DNA of 64,000 nt from Yponomeuta sedellus (taxonomy: Eukaryota; Arthropoda; Insecta; Lepidoptera; Yponomeutidae): positions 13,069,473 through 13,133,472 of the forward strand of contig OW203724.1 in assembly GCA_934045075.1 (NCBI GenBank), written 5' to 3'. Every line of letters begins with the position of its first letter. The first letter of the stretch is position 1. The translations under genes were made by a program, and so were the position numbers. Positions 53,477 to 63,730 of this stretch are shown one piece after another. The notes beneath the pieces were generated by a model. It saw only the letters and a program-made list of their open reading frames with translations. It did not search any database and was not told the DNA's origin.

Positions 53477-53550
53477 TTGCACGGATAGCCAGAGGTCGCG
53501 GGTTTGAATCCCGGCATGGGTGGAATCTTTACCCTCTAAATAGGTTTTTA
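53477..53550 (+). mobile_element. Family F retroelement, 5'-truncated
   Basis: TTGCACGGATAGCCAGAGGT, GGGTTTGAATCCCGG and CCTCTAAATAGG plus TTTTTA. Starts in the anticodon arm. Target duplication not visible. Confidence 0.7.
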
Positions 53551-54060
53551 CATTTTTATAGATTTTGTTTTAATTATATAAGAAATAACATGTACAAAGG
53601 CGAGCTTATCTCTGAAGGAGATTTCTTCCAGCAAACCTTAGAGAGTCGGAGAAAGCGGATTTAGCTTGGTGGCCAGCAAATAATTTTTTTACAGTACTTT
53701 ATGTTGCCGATCAAAGTTAACTGCTTCATTTGCATTATCATTAATTATCGTTACAAAATAAGTAAACTGAACAACACTAACACCTGCAGACGCCACGTTA
53801 TACCCATGCATTTCTGTACATTATATTGGATTTAATTTACAAATGACATGAGTGCCATGAAACTACAAATTTATTTAAAGGACAGGAATCGGTTTTTGAT
53901 CGTTCTTAGAATGGAAATAAATGTATCACAGAGAAATTATAGCTTTGAACATAGTTTCAATGATAAGTCTTATGAGGCTCGTTTGCAAAGGAAAACCAAA
54001 CTACCTTTCTATGGGAATTGCTCCTTGAAAGGCCGCTTAAAGTGATATTGGACAACAGGA
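53551..54060. other. No gene; repeat trace
   Basis: GATTTCTTCCAGCAAACCTT (53,620) may derive from the J-tail LINE. A 65-codon frame is without a domain. Confidence 0.3.
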
Positions 54061-54064
54061 AAAA

Positions 54065-54300
54065 AAAAATTTTACAAAGATACAGTACAATTGGCGGCCT
54101 TATTGCTAACTAGCTGTGCCACGCGGTTTTACCCGCGGTTTATTAGGGAATAAGATATTTTTCCGCAGTAAAACGTAGCCTATGTATTAATCCTGGGTGT
54201 CAGCTAACTCCATACCAAATTTTATGAAAATTGCTCAAGCCGTTTAGACGTGAAGAAGTAACAATCATACACACTCACAAACATTCGCCTTTATAATATC
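54065..54300 (+). repeat. J-tail LINE scrap plus common invertebrate repeat
   Basis: TTGGCGGCCTTATTGCTAAC is directly followed by CTAGCTGTGCCACGCGGTTT, with ATACCAAATTTTATGAAAAT, GCCGTTTAGACGTGAAGAAG and TTCGCCTTTATAATAT. That order (a GCGCGG start, a 'cataccaaattt' block, a TTTATAATAT end) is a widespread invertebrate interspersed repeat. Its class is uncertain. Confidence 0.55.
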
Positions 54301-54399
54301 AGTGTCATGTTATGTGATGTGAAGTGTGGTTCTTTTAGACAACCGCTTGTTACTAACATATTTATGGACACTGTCTGATGTAAATACTATACATTCTTA

Positions 54400-54655
54400 T
54401 ACTGACGACCTCGGTGGCGCAGCGGTTTAGCACGCTGACTGTAAAACCGAAGGTCTCGGGTTCGATCCCCGGCTGGGTCAAACTAGGAAACGAACTTTTC
54501 TAGTTTGTCTCTGGTCTTGGATGTTATCTATGTATTTATTGTATTAAATCTATCGTCCAGTTAGCACCTATAACACAAGTCATTTAGTTGTACTTAGTAT
54601 AGGGCTAACGAGATCTGTGTAGTATGTCCATGAATACTTATTTATTTATTATCAT
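54400..54655 (+). repeat. tRNA-derived SINE class 2, with head and tail
   Basis: GACGACCTCGGTGGCGCAGC, GGGTTCGATCCCCGGC and the body seen in reverse at 6171-6440. It is preceded by ACTATACATTCTT (about 54387-54399), which recurs after the next element at about 55068-55080. The simplest reading is that this SINE inserted first and the family F element later entered its tail. Confidence 0.8.
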
Positions 54656-55066
54656 TTAAACTATTTTTATTTTAATGCACCCGTGCTAAGGGCAATTTTA
54701 AAAACCTATTTAGAGGCTAAAAATTCCACCCATGCCGGGATTCGAACCCGCGACCTCTGGCTATCCGTACCAACGCTCTTTCCAACTGAGCTAATGGGCG
54801 ACTCAACGGCATCAGTGAAATTGCGAACCTCTTTACACTATTCTCTGTATTACGTACAGGTAGCGACATCTGGCTGAAGTAAATTGCATCACTTACAGCC
54901 CCGAGTACCTACTTTGCAGTTAGGTTTTTACATCGGAATGATATCGCTGTACCCACATGATTATACTATTTTTATTTTTAATGCTCTAACCCGTGCTAAG
55001 GACAATTTTAAAAAACCTATTTAGAGACTAAAAATTCCAAAAAAAAAAGCTAAATAGGTTTTTAAA
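54656..55066 (-). mobile_element. Family F retroelement, inverted, plus tail duplication
   Basis: Minus-strand unit: full tRNA-like domain (54,727-54,800 as complement), CACTATTCTCTGTATTACGT and the CTTTGCAGTTAGG end, joined to a second copy of the tail motif (ATTTTTAATGCTCTAACCCG) and a stub TTTAGAGACTAAAAATTCC. The flanks TTAAACTAT and TTAAAACTAT may be its target duplication. Confidence 0.75.
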
Positions 55067-55081
55067 ACTATACATTCTTGT

Positions 55082-55454
55082 CAGTAAGCCTGGTGCCGAG
55101 TAGAGGCGCATTGAAAACCGGATCTCCTGCAGACCGGAGTTCTGTACGGGCTGCTTGGACCGAAATATTGAGTTTGTGTCTCGAATTCGACGTAAATTGC
55201 GACTATTGAAAATGCAGTGCGATGAATGCAACCAGTTAAGCCGTGTTCCAAATTTTATTGGCAAGCATCCGGGCACATCAGACAAAAGAGAAGAAATAAA
55301 AGAAAGTAATTTGTAGTGTTGTTTCAGGACATTCGTTAAGTTGATAAGCATTCAATGAAGTTATTATTAGATGACAAAGCAACGAATAAGATATTTGTTT
55401 GATGGGGTATCCACACTAAAGACCTATTTAAAAGGGCGTTGGGGTTATTATTTA
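55082..55454. other. No feature recognised
   Basis: A 107-codon minus-strand frame spans this stretch without a domain. No repeat matched. Confidence 0.3.
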
Positions 55455-55978
55455 AAACCGGCCAAGTGCGAGTCAGACTCGCGCACCGAGGGTTCCGTAC
55501 AAACCTGTATTATAGACCTGAGTATTTGGTATGAATTTCAATTTAATACCTCTTCGCGTTTATGAGGAAATGGGTAGTAAGTTTAAAATTATTAAAAATA
55601 TATATATTATATGATGTAACTAAAAATTTATGGTTTTCGTAATTTTTCCTTTATCTATGCTATAAGACGTTGCTTCGTACTAAATTTCAAGATTCTGAGT
55701 TCACGGGAAGCACCCTGTAGGTTTTGATTCCCTTGCAAGTGTCGAAAATTTGCGGCATAAACGGCTGTATCTTTTGATTGCGTTGGCTTAGAAGTTTGAT
55801 TTTTTCACAGCTTCAAGGGACAGTAGACCTGAGTAATTGATATAAATTTCAGCTTCATACCTCCACGCGTTCTTGAGAAAAAGGGTCTTGACAGACGGAC
55901 GGACGGACGGACAGACGGACAACAAAGTGATCCTATAAGGGTTCCGTTTTTTCCTTTTGAGGTACGGAACCCTAAAAA
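55455..55978 (+). repeat. Lepidopteran dispersed repeat with GACG array
   Basis: Begins AACCGGCCAAGTGCGAGTCA and ends GAGGTACGGAACCCTAAAAA. Near the end is a GACGGACGGACGGACGGACA array (about 55,891-55,920). This repeat is very common in moth and butterfly genomes. It encodes nothing; the plus-strand 64-codon frame is incidental. Confidence 0.75.
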
Positions 55979-57837
55979 CAAACAATAGATAATGAATTAG
56001 TTATAAAATAAACCGGATTATAAAGTAGAAAAACCGAAGTTTTGGAATATAACACGTGCAGTTGGCAATAACCAAGCTAAAGTACATTTGTTCAGGTACA
56101 TAAAAAAATTTAAACAACCTTGATACATCCTCGTTGTTCGAGCTGTATCAAGTTCCTACAGTCGGGGGTACCCGACTCGATAAACCCGAGTAGATAAGTG
56201 TGTAACAGAAATTATATAAGTGTACCATGTGAAATTAATGTTTTGTGAATGTTTTAAGAGACAAATCTCGCCTGTAAACATAAAAACCTTATTTTCTTGT
56301 ATACCTATACTGTGCTGTGGCGTTACAAAATTGTTATGAATTAAAGAACTTTAAAAAATCAATCCTAGTGTGCAGCCGCCACAAATGTGTACATACGGCT
56401 GAGGCTGGGTGTATTTTTATGTTTTTGATATCCTTGCCTAGTTACCAAAGCAAAAAGTAACTTAGTTTCCAAATAATCAACTATGTAGCTACTTATCTAT
56501 ATAAGTCTTATATTATGTATTTCCCGCTGTACATGTACATATAGAATATTCTATCTAGTTTGTCCTGGGACAAATTATTATGTTGTGTGGAAGTTATTAT
56601 TATACATCTATGGTTAATATCCGTGTATGTGGGACACGGTAATTAGGCTTACCTACCTTTGTACCTTTGTGCCTTTGTACCTTGCTCGATACGGAAACTA
56701 CTAGCTGAGCAAGCTCAGTAATCTGTGTATTAAATTCTGTATTAAGTGATTTTCTTCTCTTTTGTCCTTGTCGTCTCAACATGGTTTTTAATGAATTAGC
56801 TATATTTTATTGAACTGCAAATTGTCCGCTTGTGCGTGAAGCTCTTTCCTTGCACACATAATAATTTCTAGTACATACTACGAATTGTAGTTTTGTGAGA
56901 CTCGACCTAGGGGAGCGAGTTTTTTAATGGCATAGTTGTACAATAAAGCGATATTAGAGAGGTAATGGTGATTGAGGTGTAGTCACCAAACGCATTCCAA
57001 TGGTATAACCTATGCAAAGTAACTCGGCGCCTCGCGCGATTCGATCTCCTTCGCGGGAGATGCCTATTTAATTTGCGCGGGTAAAACAATAGTGTAATGC
57101 TATTACTTAGTAGACTATTATACCATGAAATTAACACCCACTTATACCAGTCTATTAAACAACAATGTAATAATTAGACTCGACTCCAGATCAAGAATAG
57201 CTGCTGCCAAGTCGTAAGCCTGTGCTTAAGGTGCGGGAGCAGTTTAAGTCGTGAAAACTGTAGGTAAGCGACGTGGGATTCCGTTTGACACCTTTTGGGT
57301 ATGATAGGTACGGTAAAACACGCTTGACAACACTTTAACAACTAACAAAGTCATTCAGAACTCCCCACAAACTCTGCAAAATTGTCTTTTCTTGCTGGAA
57401 GCTTTAGGACGAATGTTTTATTTAACTTATTAGGTCTTTCTCGCCTTTCTCTTTTGTACCTTTAAAAAAATTGGCGTGCAATCATGGATCGTAATATAAG
57501 GATATTCTTTTTTTTGTACACTAGAGCACACATTATAAAAGCAGTAAAGTATACCATAAACATTCAGTTCCACCTTTTGTACTTATATTTTGTGCAATAA
57601 AGAATTAATAATAAAAAGAAACCTATTGAAGAATAAACAAATATGTTAAACCGAATTGTAACACTGGCTTCATTGCTCACCGACAGCTAACTTTTTCTGT
57701 TCAACACCCGTACTTAGGACGCACGCAATAAGAGCTACGGCTGGCTAGCCGCAGATGAGGTCCACCCTGTGGGTCCACCGGGCACAGAACACGTCCTGGC
57801 GACCGGGTGGGCCACCGCGCAATATCTCATCGACAAA
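55979..57837. other. No gene; weak repeat traces
   Basis: A J-tail LINE scrap near 57,498-57,550 (GGATATTCTT, TACACTAGAGCACACATTAT) and TGTGCAATAAAGAATTAATA at 57,592. At 57,745-57,835 the minus strand reads GGPPGRQDVFCARWTHRVD, possibly a LINE C-terminus. No host gene. Confidence 0.35.
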
Positions 57838-57970
57838 GATAAGACAAGAATATTCTTTATTGTACACCAGAGCACATATTATAAAACATGTAAAGATACA
57901 AAGTAAAATTGGCGGCCTTATTGCTAAAAGCAATTTCTTCCAGACAACCTTTCGACGGAAAGTTAGGCAA
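57838..57970 (-). repeat. LINE 3'-end fragment (J-tail family), best copy
   Basis: AAGATAAGACAAGAATATTC, TTTATTGTACACCAGAGCAC, TTGGCGGCCTTATTGCTAAA, and TTCTTCCAGACAACCTTTCG. Read on the minus strand it ends in a TCTTA-type tail. Confidence 0.68.
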
Positions 57971-58117
57971 AATTAGGCATTTACACATATACACACAGAT
58001 GTTGATGTGAAACGGCTGACGTAACTTGCCGACTTTAGAAATATCTGCAGTGGGACTATGCCTATTCCATAATCCATCTTTAGCATTAATTAAAAAACGG
58101 ACAGAATAACTATTTGA

Positions 58118-58265
58118 TTAGATTAGAACTCTTTATAAGATAACATTCGAACTCTTTATTGTACACACCAGCTGAAAATAAAATACATTAAAAGGCTCAC
58201 ATATCTAAAGTTTTCCATATACAATTTGCTGTTCTATCGCTATAAGACATCTCTTCCAGACAACC
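58118..58265 (-). repeat. LINE 3'-end fragment (J-tail family), diverged
   Basis: TTAGATTAGAACTCTTTATA, ACTCTTTATTGTACACACCA and CTCTTCCAGACAACC. The LTR at 58266 starts right at the end of CAGACAACC. Confidence 0.6.
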
Positions 58266-58519
58266 TGTAACGGTGCAAACCTCTTTACACCATTTTTATT
58301 TCTTTTTCTATCTATCATTTTCAAATATTTAAATTTTGTCACACATTCTTCGATTTCCCTCATTTTTCATCACTACTACTATATACCCTTTGGACAGACC
58401 TGACTATTTTACCTGCTTCTCCGTTTTTATCCAGTTTTCTGTTTTACTAATTCACAAATAAAACCACACCTGAAGTCGTTCCAGTTTATTATTATTTATA
58501 ACAGTTATACAACGTTCCA
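58266..58519 (+). repeat. LTR of family L with primer-binding site
   Basis: 254 bp, TGTAACGGTGCAAACC to ACAACGTTCCA. One base later TGGCGCCCAACGA (58521-58533) matches the primer site type complementary to a lysine tRNA 3' end. This is therefore a 5' LTR and not a solo LTR. Matches the copies at 479-745 and 39129-39397. Confidence 0.85.
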
Positions 58520-58860
58520 CTGGCGCCCAACGATAATAACGAAACCCAACAACACCCCACGGCTTGATACGCCGAGACGGCACTGCCCACCCACCGCGAC
58601 TACGCTGCGAGTGCGAGTACGAGCGATAACCACGATATCGTCGAGCTGCTGCTACTTCATACCACGACCCACGACTCCATTCATCACACGCGCATCCCCA
58701 GGAGCTGCCCAGCCTTCCTTAAGGACTTCTTCCGATTCTCAAGACATGCAAGATTTTTTTTTTTGTTAAGTGTTTTCACGTTTTATAAATAAAATATTAA
58801 ATTCAGTTTAAAGTGCGACTTGACTTCTGGACCAAAAGGTAATTCATTATAACTACTCAT
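58520..58860 (+). other. Family L element leader; no gag or pol seen
   Basis: GC-rich leader after the primer site, then an AT-rich stretch. No open frame with Gag or Pol motifs follows, so the internal region is deleted or lost. The superfamily (Gypsy or Bel/Pao) cannot be decided. Confidence 0.55.
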
Positions 58861-59188
58861 TGACCATTCTTAACACACTACCCATAGTAGCAAATTTTTC
58901 GGCCCTAATAAAAGTCCTATTCTATCTATCTGCACCCCACCTAACCGAAACATATCACAGTTAGTATACACTAACAGTATACAATCAATAACTTCTACAC
59001 ACATCCACAGGCTGCTTACTAGCAAATCCATAGACCTCGGTAACCTGGAATTTATAATTCCAGGTGGGACTGGTTACTAACTTACGTTGCCTCAGGAGAG
59101 TATCCTGGGACATTTGCTAACCAATTTTTTTTATAACATCCAAACATTCAATCAGGTGCGGCGACAACACGTTAAATAAACCTAGGTC
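58861..59188. other. No gene; short hairpin
   Basis: ACCTGGAATTTATAATTCCAGG at 59,044-59,066 forms a 10-bp stem. Else unassigned. Confidence 0.4.
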
Positions 59189-59637
59189 AATAGGCTATTT
59201 GACAGTGTGAAAAATAAAGTATTATTTATACATATTCGTAAAAAGAATATTTTTTTAAACCGGCCTATGCCATTTTAACCGAAAAAAATCGAATGATTTA
59301 ACCAAAAAATCAAGATAAAACTTTATCATTTCGTATCTGCATCAATTTTATTGAAAACGGCCTGGATTGGTCGAATCTATTGTGACGTCACAATTCAACA
59401 ACCTGTACTGTCATCGCTAGGGGTGTGAATTGAATTGTCAAATTGTGACGTCACTAATTCCTGTGCGACGCCATATTGCCAAAGAGAGCGTTTTGGCGGC
59501 GTATTTTAAAAGTGAATTTTTGTTTGCTTTTCTATGAATAAATACGGGAAAGATTTTAGAATTATCACTTTCTGAAGGCTCATTTAACACTGACGAACAT
59601 CTGAGATGGTTTTCAGAAACTTGTCAAATAGCCTATT
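59189..59637. mobile_element. MITE family M59
   Basis: 449 bp bounded by AATAGGCTATTTGACA and its exact complement. A decayed relative lies at 30770-31110. Contains CCATATTGCCAAAGAGAGC and a TGTGACGTCAC palindrome. No transposase. The target duplication is uncertain because the ends are AT-rich (possibly AA/TT). Confidence 0.8.
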
Positions 59638-60474
59638 AATTTATTTATCAATCGCGTTACTTACTTAAACGCATTACGGTGTTTACGCCACCATAGCTCT
59701 TGAGAGCACGACTACGACGGATTCTATCCCGTCGGGTATTATGTACCCAATATTATAAATATTTGTAAAATGTAAATAATTTTCATAGAGCGGATTGTGA
59801 CTCTTTAATAAGCCTTACCACTACCGAATACCAGCGGGTGGTAACTGGCTAAATAAGCCTATTACTAATTTAGGCCAGTTTCTGGATAAATCTAATTAAT
59901 AAAAATAGATTTTGTCTATACTGAATGAACGTCTTCACCTTCACTTTAGTTGAAGACAATGATAGATGATGCATACTAGGGATGAATGATAGATGATGAA
60001 TAAAAGTGGAACTGCCTAGTGTAAATATTCATTGTAAATATCACCCCACACACTCAAAATTTTTTTCATCGCCCATATTTTATATTTGATTTTATTTTAA
60101 TATTTAAATTTATTAACTTTCCATTCCACATCCCCGACCTTCATTGACCTTACTCTGGACCTTCGAATTTAAATTTTAAATTATATAATTTAACATGACA
60201 ATATTTTTATTAAAAAAAAAATTTTATAAATGCCAATGCCATTTAAATACCAACAGTCCACTGTATTTTGAACAGTAACGTTGTTAACCTACAGAGCGAG
60301 GAACGTGACGACTTACTTCGCTATCGATTTTTTATGTAAAGTCTCGTCGAATCCTTCAATGTCAACCTTGATTCCTCTAATGAAAGGTAGTAATTTGTCA
60401 GTCTTCCGCGTTCCCAACGTTTCCAACAAACTTCACAACGCTTTAATAACCAAAGTGTAATGTTTGTTTACTTA
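59638..60474. other. No feature recognised
   Basis: AT-rich spacer, no ORF or matched repeat. Confidence 0.35.
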
Positions 60475-61249
60475 AGGCCTGGCCAAACCAAGGCGTCCAG
60501 GTCGCGTCCACGGTGGCGTGCGCGGTAGCGATAACTGCGCGTGCAAAAGTTGTTCACACTGTCGCGTTTGTTCTTGCGTTCACCAGGCTGGAGTCACGTC
60601 AGCAACTACAATGCTCTCTGATACAGAAAGTGAAATTGAAGAAGTTTTACTTTTGGCTGCTCTCATTGAAGATGAAGAAAAACAAGAGAGGTCAGTACAA
60701 CACAGTAATTCTAGTGAACGTCAATTGTAAGCTAATGTCTCATTAGGTATGTTTTTTTTTTCAGAAAAACAAGAGTATGGGTGAACAAGAGTATCTATGT
60801 TAAATGAAAACAGAGAAAGGGAAGGTGAATTCCATACCTTGCACTGGCAATTACGTGAAGATGAAAAGCGATTTTTCATTTACTATTTAATGTCTATCGA
60901 ATGCTTTGATAAGCGATTGGATATGATTAGAGACTCTATTAAAAAAGAGTACACAAACTATCGCACTCCAATATCACCAGAAGAACGACTATGAATACTT
61001 GTGCCACCATGAATACCTTAAAAACTAAAAAACACAGTTTTTTCCAACAAAAATAGCTGCGTGCTGCGTCCTAATGTAACAAGCGCGATCTGATCGCCAC
61101 CGCTGCGTGCAGACGCTGCACCGGGGCACCGCGGCCAAACAGAGGACGCCTCGATGTGAACACGTCGCTACAAGTTCGTACGCAACAACTGATCGCTACC
61201 GCGCACGCCACCGCGGACGCGAGCTGGACGCGTTGGTTTGGCCAGGCCT
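60475..61249 (+). mobile_element. Internally deleted PIF/Harbinger transposon
   Basis: 775 bp flanked by TTA (60472-60474, 61250-61252), the TWA target site of the superfamily. The ends start AGGCCTGGCCAAACCAA, and the GC-rich inverted repeats extend about 60 bp (GTCCACGGTGGCGTGCGCGG). It still encodes the N-terminal part of a transposase, without the catalytic domain. Confidence 0.9.
60610..60994 (+). pseudogene. Harbinger transposase N-terminal remnant
   Basis: Exon 1 from ATG 60610 (LSDTESEIEEVLLLAALIED) to a donor AG-GTCAGT near 60,689. An acceptor TTTTTTTCAG near 60,764 leads to KTRVWVNKS. After a one-base frame slip near 60,797 follow GEFHTLHWQLREDEKRFF and YRTPISPEERL, the conserved region just before the DDE core. 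A stop follows at once, so the catalytic domain is deleted. Confidence 0.82.
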
Positions 61250-61310
61250 TTAGACAGACTTGCGCTATTTCTTAAATGTCACTGCAGTGATCAATATAAA
61301 TATATATATA
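61250..61310. other. Spacer with TA-rich run
   Basis: Contains ATATATATATA near 61,300. Nothing further. Confidence 0.3.
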
Positions 61311-61317
61311 TAGCTAG

Positions 61318-61572
61318 TGCCGATCAACTTGGCCTCTTAGTCTATTGATCTTTTCCAGGTCCTACCATTCTCTCAAAGATTAACGGCTTATTTACCACGT
61401 GTGCTCACCGCGAATTGGCAATTTCTAACGCGAGGTATGTGAATAACTTGGACACTCCAGTTTCCTTACGATGTTTCCTTCTCCGCTATTGAGGGTATTT
61501 TTTGCTTTAACTGGTCCAGGTCCAGGACCACCTGGAAAAGATCAATAGACTAAGAGGCCAAGTTGATCGGCA
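61318..61572. repeat. Inverted repeat (about 42-bp arms) around a SINE fragment
   Basis: GCCGATCAACTTGGCCTCTT at the left and AAGAGGCCAAGTTGATCGGC at the right. The arms extend to ACCTGGAAAAG and its complement. The centre (61,360-61,500) is a class 1 SINE-like block (TGCTCACCGCGAATTGGCAA). Confidence 0.8.
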
Positions 61573-61685
61573 TTAGCTGACCTGAATTGGAAGCTGCCAC
61601 GGACCACCGACAGAAATGGAAATCTGTGGTTAAGGCTCTATGCTCCGCTAGGAGTCAAAGGACCAAAGAAGAAGAAGATATATAT
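61573..61685 (+). pseudogene. RTE-type LINE C-terminal fragment
   Basis: Frame-readable as RQKWKSVVKALCSARSQRTK then EEED, an RTE-type ORF end. Directly follows the inverted repeat; a TA run comes after. Confidence 0.6.
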
Positions 61686-61689
61686 ATAG

Positions 61690-61850
61690 GCCACAGGCCT
61701 TCTCTCAAAGAATAATTATCGGCTTATTTACCATGTGTGCTCACCGCGAATTGGCAATTTTTAGCGCGAGGTATGTGAATAACTCGGACACTCCAGTTTC
61801 CTTACGATGTTTCCTTCGCCGTTATCGAGGGTTTTTTTTGCCTTAACTTT
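61690..61850 (-). repeat. SINE fragment (class 1 type)
   Basis: CAGGCCTTCTCTCAAAGAAT, TGCTCACCGCGAATTGGCAA and TTTCCTTACGATGTTTCCTT, about 90% like the block inside 61318-61572. The two are a local duplication of roughly 330-bp spacing. Confidence 0.65.
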
Positions 61851-61854
61851 TTTT

Positions 61855-62077
61855 ACATAATTAAAACTGTTTTTATATGGATTTATGCTCGTTGAACTTT
61901 AATTAACTTTTGTAATTTTTGCCGAGGGTAGTAAACTAACCGTTAATGATTTCTAAAAGACACCTGTCACTTCAGTCATCCGGGACCACGGCACCTGAAA
62001 AGGTGCCGAAACGTTGGAAAATTGTAAAAAATGTAATAAACGAGCATAAATCCGTATAAAAACAGTTTTAATTATGT
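61855..62077. mobile_element. MITE-like element with 39-bp inverted ends
   Basis: ACATAATTAAAACTGTTTTT at the left edge continues to GCTCGTT, with one mismatch against the right edge as complement. Inside is GGCACCTGAAAAGGTGCCGA, the intact (uninterrupted) form of the target of MITE copy 1 at 34986. The outer flank CTCGTGTTAACCTTAG is shared with 34577. Confidence 0.8.
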
Positions 62078-62534
62078 CTACTGCTCGTGTTAACCTTAGA
62101 AAATACTATTTTTTTACATTTATTAAAAATGACATTCAAAATTTCAAGTAACATTAATTTGCATAAAGCTTTGTCAATTATAGGCGAGGGTATTGCTACT
62201 GTAACTCCACAAATGTAAATAAAGGCATTTTTACAAGTTGGGATTTTGAATGTCATGCTTTTTTTACAATATTTTAGTTTATGTTACCTATTTGAACACA
62301 TACATATGTCATTGAAATTTCGCAAAGAGTTTAAGGTTGCCGAGAAGTAACATATTGTTCCAAAGTTCATACATAAAATAGTTTACAAAATATAGGGCCA
62401 TTTGCCAAGGGCCAAGTTCCACTAGAGCTTTGATATTTGAAACATATATTGTCTTTAATGATTAAGCAATGATAAGTAAAAAAATTCTGAAAAATAATAA
62501 ATAATAAATAATTATGTAATCCTATATAATATGT
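62078..62534. other. No gene; weak inverted match
   Basis: AAAATGACATTCAAAATTTC at 62,126 and TTGGGATTTTGAATGTCATG at 62,237 form an imperfect inverted pair. Otherwise featureless. Confidence 0.4.
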
Positions 62535-62645
62535 TCCAATGCAAGGCACAAGCCTTCTCTCAAAGAGAGAATAAGGGCTTAATTACCATGCATGACTTCT
62601 ATAGATTGGCAATTTCAAATATTTCAGAAAAATGTCACGTTACTC
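62535..62645 (-). repeat. SINE fragment (class 1 type), decayed
   Basis: CAAGGCACAAGCCTTCTCTC, AAGGGCTTAATTACCATGC and ATTGGCAATTTCAAAT follow the order of the other class 1 fragments. Confidence 0.55.
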
Positions 62646-62896
62646 AATCATTGTGAAGATATTTGAAAAGCAAATTTTTTCCTAGACGCTGGAATTAGAA
62701 AGTAATCTCGTTATCAATGTTTTTTGAGGTCGTCAATACAACAAAGTCTATTGTAAGTTGTATAGATAAATGATTACCTAATTATCCCATTAGATACCAT
62801 AATTATATTGGGACTACCTACGGGATACCTAATTGGTCTCCCAGTCCAGAATGAAATAAGGTAACCAAATTGGTTGCTGACATTAAAAAGGAGCTA

Positions 62897-63113
62897 TTAG
62901 TCCCGGCTGCCTGAGTGATCTTAAACGATCACGAAGGTTAAGCAACACAGGACGTGGTCAGTGCATGGATGGGTAAACCGTGTATGACTAACGCTAGTGG
63001 AATTTTCCCGAGCGATTCCGTGCTTCGCAAAGCACGGAATCGCCTACCCCTTCCTCAGGGAAAAGACCCGTGCCCCTCGGTGAGGACATAATGGGTTGAT
63101 GAAAATGATGATT
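62897..63113 (+). repeat. 5S rRNA-derived SINE, copy E (internally short)
   Basis: CCGGCTGCCTGAGTGATCTT, CACGAAGGTTAAGCAACACA, GCATGGATGGGTAAACCG. Jumps from CGTGCTTCGCAAAGCACG to the 3' part CTCAGGGAAAAGACCC, losing the body. Ends TTGATGAAAATGATGATTAAAG. Confidence 0.78.
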
Positions 63114-63357
63114 AAAGAGGGGGAGGGTACATAATGGAGAAGAATAATTTATTTACAGGACCAAATCAGGAAGAAATATTTTCCGCCGGTTAATTGGTAG
63201 GTAGTGACATCGACAAACCAAGGTAGCACTGAGCTAATGGTTATTATTTACCTACTCACGCTCGTAAAAGAAGAACAGTGAGGAAAACCGTCTGAGATTA
63301 ACGGTATCGCCTATGTCAAATAGTCAAGGATGATGATTTGATTAAAATTACTTTATT
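63114..63357. other. No feature recognised
   Basis: Spacer. Confidence 0.3.
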
Positions 63358-63520
63358 GAACGGTACATATGGTCTGACGGCCTGGCTACGGTGGCGGGGA
63401 ATCGCTGGATGCGGGCGGTACAAGACCGTGAAGCTTGGAAAACAACGAGGGAGCCCTGTGCCTCTGGGCATACGCCTCCAGTGGGCGACAAATGGCTGAT
63501 GATAATGATGATTACTCTTA
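63358..63520 (+). pseudogene. LINE ORF C-terminal fragment with TGATGATAA tail
   Basis: Reads GNRWMRAVQDREAWKTTREP, then PPVGDKW, and stop; followed by CTGATGATAATGATGATTAC, a microsatellite tail typical for RTE-type LINEs. Confidence 0.6.
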
Positions 63521-63730
63521 TTGAAAGAGTTATTTCATCGTTACACTCGGCTCTCGATTTCTAATTTAATAAAAACCCAAGAACAAAAGTCACTTATTAC
63601 CTAAATTACAAAAAATATTATTGTAATTATGTTATGTGTTTTTATTATGTGGGACTGACCACTTTATACTATTTTTTGTGGTCATCATATTATTAACTCA
63701 TGTTACAACATGAGTTAGCTATAAATTAAG

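Noticed and set aside
54387..55080. A single composite retroelement made of class 2 SINE plus family F
   Set aside because: A second, shorter repeat (TTAAACTAT/TTAAAACTAT) around the family F part makes two sequential insertions the simpler reading.
57745..57933. 62-codon minus-strand frame with GGPPGRQDV
   Set aside because: Possibly a LINE C-terminus, but the match is too short and unsupported by flanks to list as a feature of its own.
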